A stretch of 64,000 nt of DNA from Maritalea porphyrae (GCF_027213965.1 NZ_JAPWGX010000003.1:434001-498000), one strand, 5' to 3'. Positions 1-7,726 are shown, counted from the first letter of the stretch. Made by a program: numbers and translations. The notes: generated by a model not told the origin, from the sequence alone.

Positions 1-2280
1 TTTGCCTGAGTTTTCAGAATAGCCTTTGTGCGGCCCGCGATATGGGTCGGGAAAGTCAGCTATTTCAACAAAATCTGGTTGTGGGAAACCGCCTTTGCGC
101 TTGAACTTATAGGGGCTGATGTCCACAGCACCCTGAGAGTTGCCATGGTATGCCCAATCGAGCACCACCGTGTTCTTTTGGCCGGTGGCGTGGCGCGCTA
201 TGCGTAGCGCCAATTCGTTTGCCTCGGTGCCCGAGTTAACGAAAAACGCAACGGACAATGGATCGGGGAGCTTTGACGTAATGCGCTCAGCATAGTCCAG
301 CACCAACTCATTCAAATAGCGCGTGTTGGTGTTCAAAATGGCGGCTTGTTTGCTGATCGCCTGCACAAGATGAGGGTGACAGTGGCCAATGTGGGTGATG
401 TTGTTGACACAATCTAAGTAGGCGCGGCCCGTTTCATCAAAAAGATGCACGCCATCGCCGCGCACGATTTTTAGTTTGTTTTTGTATGACACACTGAGGG
501 ATGGACCGAGCAATTTCGCCCGCCGTTCCATCATTTGTGCCGAATCTTGATTGTCAATCTGATAGGTTTCTGGTGCTTGGCCGAGCATTAGGTCTGGGTC
601 AATGCAGATTTGGTTCCAAACGTGCCAGAGGCTTTTGTGGCCAACGCCATAAAAGTTTTCCTTGTGGCCGAGCATATCGGTCATGATTTGGAAATGCAGG
701 TGGGGCGACCAGCCGCCATTTACATCCCAATCGCCAATGTGCCCAATAAGTTGACCAGCTTCAATTTTGTCACCTTCTTTATGCAACTCAAATATCGAAG
801 GCGAGAGGTGACCATAAAGGGAATAGAACGGCGTGCCGTCGTCTGTTTTGTGCTGCAAGATCAAGGTGGGACCATAATCAAGGTGAATGGCGTTGTCGTG
901 GACAGTGTAAACGGTGCCAGCGATCGGCGCGTAAAGCGGCTCGTCAGCGTCAACAAATACATCTAGTCCCATATGCATGGTGCGGCGTTCTGGTGACGCT
1001 GGAGATGCAAATGCGGCTGTTTGGTAGACAGTTCGGTCTTCACCGTAGCGCCCAATTCCATATCGCGTGTTCAGTTGCGCACGTTTGGCGTTGAACCATC
1101 CGTCAAACTCTTCAGCTGACAGATCCGGTACTCTAGGATCGCTGCCATCGGCAGGAATGACAAAGCGACGTTGATATTTGAAATCTGGCAAAAACATTGG
1201 GCAAAGGTTTTTGCGGTTCGCTTTTAAGAAAGCAGTGACTTCCTTACCGCCTTTTACAGCTTCAAAGCCTGCCGCATCGCGGAATAGTGCGGTCATGAAA
1301 CCAACATCAACGCTTTCAAGCCTCTTGAGCAATTCAAAGGCAGGTTGTTGCGAGATTTTGAGGTATTCATTGTCCGGGTATTTTTTGGCTTGGTGCGAAG
1401 ACATGCAAACGCTGGAAACGAGCCGCATGCGCGCCAGGTCGAACAAAACTTCCAGCTCTTGCTCTGTTAAGGCAAAAGCGCTTGTGTAGCCGCGCACAAG
1501 GGCGTGGGCGGCTGTGTAGATGTCTTCTTGGCCCAGCAACGCATATGCCATGCAAACGGCGAGCTCGTTTATTTGGCGGCCAAAGCACATATCGCCAAAA
1601 TCAAACACACCTTTGATTTGTGATGCGTCATTTGGGTCGACAATAATGTTGTTGTCATTTGCATCTTGATAAAGCACCGCATTGCGCAGGTTGATAAGCT
1701 TGGGCTGAATGAGCGTTTCATAACGCTCGAAAAGCGCATTAACGCGTTGTGCATTGTCATGATTTTCGATGTCCGCACACATGGTTTTAAGCGCGAGAAC
1801 ATTGTCTAAGTTCCACTCAAAATTCGGACGGTTGGCGGCTGGATGTGAAAAACCTTGCAACGACGCTGACAATTGACCAATGGTGCTACCAAGGTTTGTA
1901 AGCGCTTGAGTTGAAGGAATTTGTGCGCTCAAGAGGGGACCATTGATGAAGGAAATGAGCCGGATCGCATGTCGCTGGCCGTTCAATTCAACGGTGAAAA
2001 TATTCTGGCCGGACTTGTTTTCGATTTGGGCGGGGGCAAATGGATAGCCGCTTTTTGCCAAGTGCGCCATTGCGTTTGATTGCAACTCTAAAAACTCAAG
2101 ATCTTCTGCAACATTTGCGATTTTAAGAACAAATTTTGCGTCACCTGTGTCAACGGCAATGTTCTGATCGCGTTCGCTTTCAAGTATGGTTTGTGCACCA
2201 GTCAGGCCGTAGTGGTCTGCCAAGATCTGGTCAATTTGAGTTGAGGTGAAAGCAGGAGGGTTAGAATCAAACGCAGACAT
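1..2280 (-). CDS. APH-like kinase / M23 peptidase / class III aminotransferase fusion (3' end outside window)
   Basis: The frame is open for exactly 760 codons from an ATG at 2280 to the window edge, so the C-terminus is missing. Three domains follow one another. Residues about 1-330 form an aminoglycoside-phosphotransferase/choline-kinase fold with a catalytic-loop motif YQDANDNN (D206, N211) and a DFG at 227. Residues about 420-535 form an M23 zinc endopeptidase with HMGLD (H436, D440), YGHLS (H491) and HLHF (H527, H529), all metal ligands intact. From about 560 a class III PLP aminotransferase begins with a recognisable NSGTEAN stretch; its PLP lysine lies beyond the window. The separate domains resemble human hydroxylysine kinase and the phospho-lyases ETNPPL/PHYKPL, so phosphorylation of an amino alcohol followed by elimination is a reasonable inference. 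The role of the peptidase domain is unknown. The histidine of the usual kinase HGD motif is replaced (YQD). Confidence 0.85.
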   Translation of the reverse strand, partial: MSAFDSNPPAFTSTQIDQILADHYGLTGAQTILESERDQNIAVDTGDAKFVLKIANVAEDLEFLELQSNAMAHLAKSGYPFAPAQIENKSGQNIFTVELNGQRHAIRLISFINGPLLSAQIPSTQALTNLGSTIGQLSASLQGFSHPAANRPNFEWNLDNVLALKTMCADIENHDNAQRVNALFERYETLIQPKLINLRNAVLYQDANDNNIIVDPNDASQIKGVFDFGDMCFGRQINELAVCMAYALLGQEDIYTAAHALVRGYTSAFALTEQELEVLFDLARMRLVSSVCMSSHQAKKYPDNEYLKISQQPAFELLKRLESVDVGFMTALFRDAAGFEAVKGGKEVTAFLKANRKNLCPMFLPDFKYQRRFVIPADGSDPRVPDLSAEEFDGWFNAKRAQLNTRYGIGRYGEDRTVYQTAAFASPASPERRTMHMGLDVFVDADEPLYAPIAGTVYTVHDNAIHLDYGPTLILQHKTDDGTPFYSLYGHLSPSIFELHKEGDKIEAGQLIGHIGDWDVNGGWSPHLHFQIMTDMLGHKENFYGVGHKSLWHVWNQICIDPDLMLGQAPETYQIDNQDSAQMMERRAKLLGPSLSVSYKNKLKIVRGDGVHLFDETGRAYLDCVNNITHIGHCHPHLVQAISKQAAILNTNTRYLNELVLDYAERITSKLPDPLSVAFFVNSGTEANELALRIARHATGQKNTVVLDWAYHGNSQGAVDISPYKFKRKGGFPQPDFVEIADFPDPYRGPHKGYSENSGK

Positions 2281-2380
2281 GGGCTTCCCGGATGTTAGAT
2301 TGTATCCAATTCGGTCAGCATAGTTGAATTTGCTTTTGTTCAATAGGGGAAACGCATTGCAACGGCGCGAATTATTTTAA

Positions 2381-2409
2381 TGGGTTGATGCGGTTTGCGC
2401 ATCAACCCA
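2381..2409 (-). terminator. rho-independent terminator of the DUF4282 gene
   Basis: A perfect 12-bp stem (2381-2392 with 2398-2409) has a 5-nt loop. Read on the minus strand it lies 14 bases after the stop of the gene at 2424-2927 and is followed by a U-rich stretch, TTAAAATAAT. It separates this gene from the fusion gene that begins at 2280. Confidence 0.7.
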
Positions 2410-2423
2410 AGTGGTAGGTGAAG

Positions 2424-2927
2424 TTAGGATTTTGGCTTGGCCGTCGCGCTGGTTTTGGATGCGGCACTGGTTTTGGATGCCGTTGCACGTTTGCGAGCGG
2501 GTGCTCGCTTTGCAGCCGGCTTTTTCGCTGGTGCAGGTTCGATTGACTTTTGTTCTTCAAAGGTCGCATCGTCATCTGCCAACTCTTCCAGTGCATCCTT
2601 CACGTCATCAAAAATGCTCATGGCGGGGCGGGCAGTCGGGGCGAGCGTAATGTGGGCCTCGTTCTTCTTGAAAAAGATCAATAGCGTCTCACACAGCACA
2701 CGCAGCAAAACGAAACTGCCAAGACCAACCACACCGATTTCCAAAAGTCCCCAAATGCCTGCACCAAATGACTGAGCGAACGAGCCAAACAGGTGGCGCA
2801 CGGTCCAAATGCCGATGGCACCAAGCCCCAAAAGGTAGAGGATTTTGATGATCTTTGGTCCGATCATTCGATCAAGGTTGAAAATGGTTCCGCTGGTGGC
2901 GAGTTTTTTCAAGTCGTCTAGGGTCAT
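2424..2927 (-). CDS. DUF4282 membrane protein with a basic Ala/Lys tail
   Basis: The N-terminal half matches the DUF4282 pattern: a short amphipathic start, then two hydrophobic segments (about residues 25-45 and 55-85) ending in FFKKN. After residue about 105 comes an acidic linker and then a low-complexity tail rich in Ala, Lys, Arg, Ser and Thr. I start at the ATG at 2927; a TTG four codons upstream (2939) is also possible, and neither has a convincing Shine-Dalgarno sequence. The function of DUF4282 is unknown. The tail looks like the nucleic-acid-binding tails found on other alphaproteobacterial proteins, but binding is only inferred. A terminator follows directly, so it is probably monocistronic or the last gene after lipB. 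Confidence 0.7.
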   Translation of the reverse strand: MTLDDLKKLATSGTIFNLDRMIGPKIIKILYLLGLGAIGIWTVRHLFGSFAQSFGAGIWGLLEIGVVGLGSFVLLRVLCETLLIFFKKNEAHITLAPTARPAMSIFDDVKDALEELADDDATFEEQKSIEPAPAKKPAAKRAPARKRATASKTSAASKTSATAKPKS

Positions 2928-3004
2928 TGTGCCGTTCAATATCTGTAAGAGAAGGAGAAATTCCGTCCCATTTGTATCAGATCATGAAGGTGATTTCCAC
3001 AAAA

Positions 3005-3691
3005 TTACCGAGCTGTTTCGACGGGGCCAAAGTGGCGTTCGAAAGCGATTTTTAGAGCAGAGTCTAGCTCTGGCATTGATACCAATTGGCCAAGGTCCTC
3101 AAAGCTTGTGACACCCTGATCAGTGATGCCGCAGGGCACGATGCCTTTGTAATTGTCTAGGTCAGGATTTAGATTAATCGAAATGCCGTGAAAGCTGATC
3201 CATCTCGAAACACGCACACCGATTGCTGCTATCTTGTCTTCTCTTCCAAGGCCCTTGTCTTTGCGTTTTACCCAGACACCAACACGCCCATCAACCTGAT
3301 AGCCTTCGATATTGAACTGCGCCAATGTGTCGATCACCAAAGATTCCATCGCGCGAACAAAGGCGCGGACATCGCGACCACGTTCTCTAAGATCGAGCAT
3401 GAAATAGACGACCCGCTGCCCAGGCCCATGGTAGGTATATTGGCCACCTCGACCCGCGTCAAAAACAGGCAAGAAATCTGGGTCTGTTAAATCGTCCGTT
3501 TTGGCTGACGTACCAGCAGTGTAGAGCGGGGGGTGTTCAAGCAGCCATGCACGCTCTTGTGCGCCGTTTGTGGCCATCTCAGCCACTTGCGCCTTCATTT
3601 GCTCTAGGGCAACGGGATAAGGAACGGGGGCGTCAGCAATTTGCCATAGGGTGGGTTTGTTGTCGGGACGAAAAAGTGTTGCAAGTGACAT
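3005..3691 (-). CDS. lipB: lipoyl(octanoyl) transferase
   Basis: The 228-residue product transfers octanoate from acyl carrier protein to lipoyl domains, the first step of protein lipoylation in the cytoplasm. The signature [12 protein letters not shown] lies at residues 81-92. The catalytic lysine is K153 (in KIAAIG) and the acyl-thioester cysteine is C187 (in PCGI), both conserved in the family. Length and start (ATG at 3691) are normal. The gene stands upstream of the DUF4282 gene in the same direction with a gap of about 77 bases and diverges from the SpoA-domain gene. Confidence 0.95.
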   Translation of the reverse strand: MSLATLFRPDNKPTLWQIADAPVPYPVALEQMKAQVAEMATNGAQERAWLLEHPPLYTAGTSAKTDDLTDPDFLPVFDAGRGGQYTYHGPGQRVVYFMLDLRERGRDVRAFVRAMESLVIDTLAQFNIEGYQVDGRVGVWVKRKDKGLGREDKIAAIGVRVSRWISFHGISINLNPDLDNYKGIVPCGITDQGVTSFEDLGQLVSMPELDSALKIAFERHFGPVETAR

Positions 3692-3743
3692 CGGCTTGGT
3701 GTTCTAACCTATTCAAATTGGCGCAGGTGATTTGGCTTTGTTA

Positions 3744-3759
3744 ATGGTTCGCTAACCAT
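3744..3759. promoter_or_regulatory. inverted repeat ATGGTT-N4-AACCAT, possible CtrA-type site
   Basis: A perfect 6-bp inverted repeat with a 4-base spacer lies between the divergent lipB and SpoA-domain genes. Its arms resemble the TTAACCAT half-site used by the alphaproteobacterial cell-cycle regulator CtrA: the region reads TTAA, seven bases, then CTAACCAT. One base departs from the TTAA-N7-TTAA consensus, so this is only a candidate. Confidence 0.25.
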
Positions 3760-3853
3760 AAATTCAGCATAGTCATTCGGTGAAGCATGATTTAGGGCAA
3801 TTCTGCGCCTGCTTCAATTGTCTATTGTATCAAGATTTGGTGTTGGCAGTAAA

Positions 3854-4087
3854 ATGGATAGGTTAAAAGCGATTGAGGTTGATATAACGGTTGAACTTGG
3901 TGCAACCGATATGCCGATCCACCATTTGCTCCGCATGGGCCGTGGCGCCGTTATTGAACTGGACGCCACCGAGCACGATCCCCTTAAGATCTACGCAAAC
4001 AACACGCTTGTCGCCATTGGTGAAATCAAAATCGATGATGGTCAATTGTCTGTAGATATTACTGAAAAGATTATACGCAACAAATAG
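3854..4087 (+). CDS. orphan SpoA/FliN-family motor-switch domain protein
   Basis: The product is a single SPOA domain of about 77 residues. It shows the typical run: VDITVELG, then a central MGRGAVIELD segment, then VAIGEIKI and VDITEKI at the end. FliN and the C-terminus of FliM/YscQ form the flagellar C-ring or the type III sorting platform with this fold. No other flagellar or secretion gene is in the window, so it is an isolated copy. I take the ATG at 3854; a TTG at 3818 would add 12 residues. The gene lies between lipB (divergent) and tRNA-Leu. It could be the true motor FliN displaced from its operon, or a paralogue. Confidence 0.7.
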   Translation: MDRLKAIEVDITVELGATDMPIHHLLRMGRGAVIELDATEHDPLKIYANNTLVAIGEIKIDDGQLSVDITEKIIRNK

Positions 4088-4190
4088 CGTTGAGGAAAAT
4101 CTCGCAAATTCCATCAATTAGCTTGTCACTTTGAAACTCATTTGCTAATGGGTGGCGCGCTCACATGATTGGTGAGCATTTCTACCAAAT

Positions 4191-4277
4191 GCGGCCGTGG
4201 CGGAATTGGTAGACGCGCAGCGTTGAGGTCGCTGTGGGGTAACACCCGTGGAAGTTCGAGTCTTCTCGGCCGCACCA
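4191..4277 (+). tRNA. tRNA-Leu (anticodon GAG)
   Basis: The 87-nt cloverleaf has the 7-bp acceptor stem GCGGCCG/CGGCCGC (4191-4197 with 4267-4273), discriminator A and an encoded CCA. The anticodon stem CAGCG/CGCTG encloses the loop TTGAGGT, giving anticodon GAG. The variable arm is long, as expected for leucine, and the T-loop reads GTTCGAGTC. A terminator follows immediately. Confidence 0.95.
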
Positions 4278-4281
4278 AACA

Positions 4282-4316
4282 AAAAGCCCTGGTCAGCTAA
4301 TGCTGCCAGGGCTTTT
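4282..4316. terminator. bidirectional terminator between tRNA-Leu and the Ala/Glu-rich gene
   Basis: An 11-bp perfect stem, AAAAGCCCTGG with CCAGGGCTTTT, is flanked by A-rich sequence on the left and T-rich sequence on the right. It can end the tRNA transcript on the plus strand and the gene at 4335-4874 on the minus strand. Confidence 0.8.
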
Positions 4317-4334
4317 GCTTTTTCGTTGCTCAGA

Positions 4335-4874
4335 TTATTGAGCAGTTTTTGCCTTAAAGTCTTCCCAAATTGCTTTCAGTGCGTCTTGGTTGTCGCCTGC
4401 CGCTTGAATTGCAGCTTTCAACAATGACTTTTCAATATCGCCCAAGTTTGATTCATCAACCGACTTGGTCAAAGATTCAACGCTCAGGGCTTCCTGTACA
4501 GTTTCAACCGCATTGTTGACTTCAGTTTGAGCCGCGGCGGCGGCGTCCGCTGCAGCTTTTGCTGCGTCCTCAGCTGCCTTGGTTGCGGCTTCTTCGGCGG
4601 CTTTTGCCAAATCGGCTGCAGCGGCTGCTTCAGCTTCAGCTTTTGCTTTGGCTTCTGCTTCAGCTTTTGCGGCTTCTTCAGCAGCGGCCTTAGCAAGTTC
4701 TTCAGCGGCTTTCGCCTCTGCAGCAGCTTTTTCGGCTGCTTCTTGTTCTGCTGCTTTTGCAGCAGCTTTAGCTTCAATGCGCACTTGCTCGGCTTTTTGG
4801 CCGCTATCATAAACATAGTAACCGCCACCGATGACGATGATGGCTGCGATAATTGCTAATACTGTCTTGTTCAT
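4335..4874 (-). CDS. membrane-anchored Ala/Glu/Lys-rich coiled-coil protein
   Basis: A short N-terminal hydrophobic segment (residues about 4-23, ending in GGGYYVYDSG) anchors or exports the protein. Residues about 27-115 are almost entirely Ala, Glu, Lys and Asp in a heptad-like arrangement, which predicts one long charged helix or coiled coil. A more ordinary C-terminal segment of about 60 residues follows, with helical pattern and LWKAIWEDF-like hydrophobics near the end. I recognise no family; such proteins are often named TolA-like only because of composition. The start ATG at 4874 is preceded by a GGGGCAAGG stretch. It shares a terminator with tRNA-Leu. Confidence 0.7.
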   Translation of the reverse strand: MNKTVLAIIAAIIVIGGGYYVYDSGQKAEQVRIEAKAAAKAAEQEAAEKAAAEAKAAEELAKAAAEEAAKAEAEAKAKAEAEAAAAADLAKAAEEAATKAAEDAAKAAADAAAAAQTEVNNAVETVQEALSVESLTKSVDESNLGDIEKSLLKAAIQAAGDNQDALKAIWEDFKAKTAQ

Positions 4875-4972
4875 TTGCCTTGCCCCGTTGGGTTCCCTAG
4901 CGCCTATTGCGCGAAGGTTCTCGATTGCGCGATTTCAAGGCGCAATTGTGGCAAGATAGCACGAAATGAAAT

Positions 4973-4996
4973 GGGCCACACACCATTGCGTGACCC
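4973..4996 (-). terminator. weak stem-loop after the buf operon
   Basis: On the minus strand, 15 bases after the doxX stop, GGGTCAC pairs with GTGGCCC (one G-T pair) across a 10-nt loop and is followed by ATTTCATTT. The stem is short, so this is a possible rather than firm terminator. Confidence 0.4.
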
Positions 4997-5010
4997 TTTG
5001 GGTTTTTACG

Positions 5011-5490
5011 CTATTTGATCTTTAAGACGCGGCGCACAGCTTCGTCGACAGAGAACATGCCGGGGCCAACGACAATGACCACCAATGCGGCAAGCGCCCA
5101 GCTTGCGTGAATCATCCAAGCTCCAGGGTAAACAAGCTGAATGACAGCCGTCATACCCAATAGGCCCAATGCTGCAAATCGAGAGAACAATCCGGCGATT
5201 AGGAATACGGGCAGGATTACTTCGCCGAGTCCTGCGAAGTGGGCGAGAAGTTCAGGGGCAGGAAAGGGGATTTCTGACCCGAAAATGTGCAGCTTATATT
5301 CTTGTGAAAACAAGTATTTTGCTGATGAATTGACGCTGAATGGGAATTGCGACCATTTTGTCCAACCAGAATTCCAATATGGCATGCCCAAAAAGAAGCG
5401 CACCCACAAAAGGATTGCAGACCCGACAAGCGCGCCGGGAAGGCCAAACATATGCAAACGGTCAAAGCGACCAAAAACGGTTCCGAGCAT
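5011..5490 (-). CDS. DoxX-family membrane protein, last gene of the buf operon
   Basis: The 159-residue product has four hydrophobic segments (about residues 15-35, 75-105, 108-125 and 127-145) and the DoxX pattern, including FAGLGEVILPVFLIAGLFSRFAA near the middle. DoxX proteins are inner-membrane proteins, some linked to redox or thiol stress. Its start lies two bases after the stop of the DUF2063 gene, so it is co-transcribed and translationally coupled. In Caulobacter the matching four-gene set was called gigABCD, with DoxX as the fourth gene. Its exact role in bufferin biology is not known. Confidence 0.85.
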   Translation of the reverse strand: MLGTVFGRFDRLHMFGLPGALVGSAILLWVRFFLGMPYWNSGWTKWSQFPFSVNSSAKYLFSQEYKLHIFGSEIPFPAPELLAHFAGLGEVILPVFLIAGLFSRFAALGLLGMTAVIQLVYPGAWMIHASWALAALVVIVVGPGMFSVDEAVRRVLKIK

Positions 5491-5492
5491 TA

Positions 5493-6278
5493 TCAGGTTC
5501 CTTTTGTATCTAAAATGATGTTGGCAATCGCGCCAGTTTGGATCAGCAAACTAAACATCGCAGAAAAATCGAAATCATCATTGTTGGCCAGGCCGATTTC
5601 TGCCGCATGGTTCAGCGTTTCACCGTGGATTATCGCCAAAATGGGATCAGCAAGGTCTTTCGGGACGTTATGGACATTTACATCTAATTCTGGCCGCACG
5701 ATCAAAGCAGTTTCCCCATTTTGAGGGTCTATACCGTCCAACGTTTGCATTTTGGTGGCGGCTGCCCAAAGGTTGATGACGGGGAAAGGCGAACTAATCA
5801 ACGCCACCGAAGGCAAAAACGACACTGTTGCATCGCCCAATTGTTCTGGGGGAAGTGCAGAAAGCTTTTCAGCAGAAATAGGGGCAATGTCGGCGCTGTG
5901 ATAGGCAAGCCGCCATGCGCGTTCGAGTTTGGCGATATCAGGCAAGAATGGGATCTTTTGGGCTGGCGCATAATTGGCAACAAAATCTGCAAAGCCTTCG
6001 CCAAAAAGGATCATCAACTGCGAACTTGGCGGCACGTTGGTTAAATAGGCGCGGCCCAAGGCGTTGAAGAAGTCCTCGCCCACAAGGTTTTTGCAAGCGG
6101 GGTAAGCTGCGGCGAGGGCTTCGAGGTAGCTTACAATAACATTGTTTTTGTAGACACTGTAGCGTTTGGGAGCAGCCACACCATTTGGATCGACTACGCC
6201 ATTTGGGGCGGTCGCCTCGGGATCAAACAAGCGGGCCGCAAACTCTACCTGTGAGAATTGTTGCTTACTGAGCGGCAT
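5493..6278 (-). CDS. bufC: BufC, DUF2063 protein (MNIO partner)
   Basis: The N-terminal 90 residues carry the DUF2063 pattern (FAARLFDPEA, then YKNNVIVSYLEALAAAYPAC and a leading VGEDFFNALGRAYL), followed by a second globular domain to residue 261. DUF2063 proteins accompany DUF692 maturases and are thought to recognise and deliver the precursor peptide, although the family was first described as DNA-binding. The start overlaps the end of bufB by 14 bases, which indicates coupled translation and an equal supply of both partners. The next gene, doxX, starts two bases downstream. Confidence 0.88.
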   Translation of the reverse strand: MPLSKQQFSQVEFAARLFDPEATAPNGVVDPNGVAAPKRYSVYKNNVIVSYLEALAAAYPACKNLVGEDFFNALGRAYLTNVPPSSQLMILFGEGFADFVANYAPAQKIPFLPDIAKLERAWRLAYHSADIAPISAEKLSALPPEQLGDATVSFLPSVALISSPFPVINLWAAATKMQTLDGIDPQNGETALIVRPELDVNVHNVPKDLADPILAIIHGETLNHAAEIGLANNDDFDFSAMFSLLIQTGAIANIILDTKGT

Positions 6279-7131
6279 GGGTGTCTGCTCCCAGTTCGAT
6301 CATCAAGGATTTGGCATCCATTGCTTCATGATAAAGCGTTGGCCAGTCTGGAACATCATTGTCCCATTCAATTAGTGTTGTGATTTCACCCGTTTTTTGA
6401 ATGACATGCCGGTAGAGTGACCAGACGTCGGGGGCGACTTTGCGGTCGTGGGCGTCGATAAGTAGTCGCTCACCGCTATCGTCAACGTCCTCTGCGTGTC
6501 CGGCGAGATGGATTTCGCCCACAGCGTGTGTGGGGAAACTATCCAAATAGTCAAATGCATCCATCTTTTGGTTGTTTGCTGAAATATAGACGTTGTTGAC
6601 GTCAAGAATTAGCCCGCAGCCTGTGTGCTTTTGCATTTGGGTGATAAAATCAATCTCACTCATCTGCGTGTCGCTAAAAGCTACGTAAGTAGAAGGATTT
6701 TCCACAAGGATTTGCCGCCCGAGTGTGGTTTGAGTTTGGTCGACATGTTCGACAACGCGATCAAGTGTTTCCTGTGTGTAAGGAATTGGCAGCAAATCGT
6801 TTAGGAAAAGAAGGTTTTTGGCTTCGTCGTGGCTGGACCATGCCAGATGCTCAGACACAAGTGCTGGTTGATAGCGATCGACAAGGCTTTTGAGACGGTG
6901 CAGGTGGTTTTGATCTAGGTTGCCCATGGTTCCCAGAGACAGACCAACGCCGTGGATGCTGAGCTGATATTGATTGCGCAGAGCGCCTAACATGCGATGA
7001 GGGATGCCCCCGTCGCCCATATAGTTTTCTGCATGGACTTCAAAGAAACCAAGGTCGGGTTGGGATTCCATGATGTTTTGGAAGTGTTCGGGTTTGAAGC
7101 CGACGCCTACGCCAAAATATTTGCCAATCAT
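6265..7131 (-). CDS. bufB: BufB, DUF692 multinuclear iron oxygenase (MNIO)
   Basis: The 288-residue protein is a TIM-barrel MNIO of the MbnB/TglH group, which uses two or three iron ions and O2 to remodel cysteines in a RiPP precursor. The expected metal-ligand motifs are all present: SIH (H60), VSEH (E94, H95), VENP (E134), LDVNN (D167), EIHLAGH (H198, H202), DAH (D216, H218) and IEWD (E245). Reported bufferin MNIOs turn core cysteines into 5-thiooxazoles. It stands 81 bases after the precursor gene bufA1, separated by a hairpin, and overlaps bufC. Confidence 0.93.
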   Translation of the reverse strand: MIGKYFGVGVGFKPEHFQNIMESQPDLGFFEVHAENYMGDGGIPHRMLGALRNQYQLSIHGVGLSLGTMGNLDQNHLHRLKSLVDRYQPALVSEHLAWSSHDEAKNLLFLNDLLPIPYTQETLDRVVEHVDQTQTTLGRQILVENPSTYVAFSDTQMSEIDFITQMQKHTGCGLILDVNNVYISANNQKMDAFDYLDSFPTHAVGEIHLAGHAEDVDDSGERLLIDAHDRKVAPDVWSLYRHVIQKTGEITTLIEWDNDVPDWPTLYHEAMDAKSLMIELGADTHAAQ

Positions 7132-7177
7132 GTGCTCTGCCCCAAAGACTTTTAGCTACTGGTTTTGTTGAAAGTCG

Positions 7178-7197
7178 TGGGCGGCACTTGCCGCCCA
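7178..7197 (-). other. intercistronic hairpin between bufA1 and bufB
   Basis: TGGGCGGCA (7178-7186) pairs perfectly with TGCCGCCCA (7189-7197) with only two bases between, so the effective loop is four bases. It lies 15 bases after the bufA1 stop on the minus strand. No U-run follows, so it more likely protects or partly attenuates the transcript, giving more precursor than enzyme. Confidence 0.6.
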
Positions 7198-7212
7198 AGA
7201 AAACAGTGTGGC

Positions 7213-7533
7213 TTAGCCAGCCATGTCGCGATCAAGCGCTTCCATTGAACCGGCACGATCACCTGGGATCACTTTAGCCCAAAAATCTGCATTGTCGCAA
7301 AGGCCTGCTGGAACAAGTGTCCATGCGTTGCCTTGGTAGTCAACTTTTGATGTGCCTGCACAGGTGGTGCCTGGACCCGCAGCGCAGTCATTTTTACCTG
7401 CTACAGAAACGCCGTAGCATTTTTCCATTGCCATTTCATCGGCGTGAACGGGGGCAACTGATGCAGCTGTTGAAATTGCAGCGGCCATTGCAGAAGCAAC
7501 GATAAGGCCTGTAGCGGTTTTTGACTTAGACAT
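7213..7533 (-). CDS. bufA1: BufA1, DUF2282 bufferin precursor
   Basis: The 106-residue precursor has a classical signal peptide, lysines at positions 3 and 5, a hydrophobic core to about 27, and a likely cut after VHA (residue 31). The DUF2282 core follows with four cysteines: C39 in EKCYGV, C50 in AGKNDC, C58 in TTCAG and C79 in PAGLC. In characterised bufferins the two central cysteines are converted to thiooxazoles and the outer pair can form a disulfide; the product binds copper in the periplasm. GGAGG lies 6 bases before the ATG at 7533. An unusual 27-residue tail follows C79. It is the first gene of the buf operon. Confidence 0.93.
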   Translation of the reverse strand: MSKSKTATGLIVASAMAAAISTAASVAPVHADEMAMEKCYGVSVAGKNDCAAGPGTTCAGTSKVDYQGNAWTLVPAGLCDNADFWAKVIPGDRAGSMEALDRDMAG

Positions 7534-7726
7534 TTAATCCTCCAAGGGAATTCAAGTTTTTCAAAATTTCTTAAGCAGCTCATCTGGCTGCACCCTTGTT
7601 TTGGCTGAAACGAGTGAGAAGATAAAATAACGCCTGCTCAAATCGGTGTGAGTGGCGCGTGATGTGCGTAATTTCTATATTCAACCCGAAGCGTGCAAAT
7701 CCGCTAAAACAACGGCTAGCCAGCAT

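Noticed and set aside
4191-4277. tRNA-Leu as an integration site for a mobile element
   Set aside because: No integrase, direct repeat of the tRNA end or foreign-looking genes are found on either side.
4484-4859. Open frames rich in Lys/Pro (minus) and Cys/Phe/Gly or Ala/Ser (plus) within the Ala/Glu-rich gene
   Set aside because: They are alternative readings of the repetitive codons of the gene at 4335-4874 and have no separate signals.
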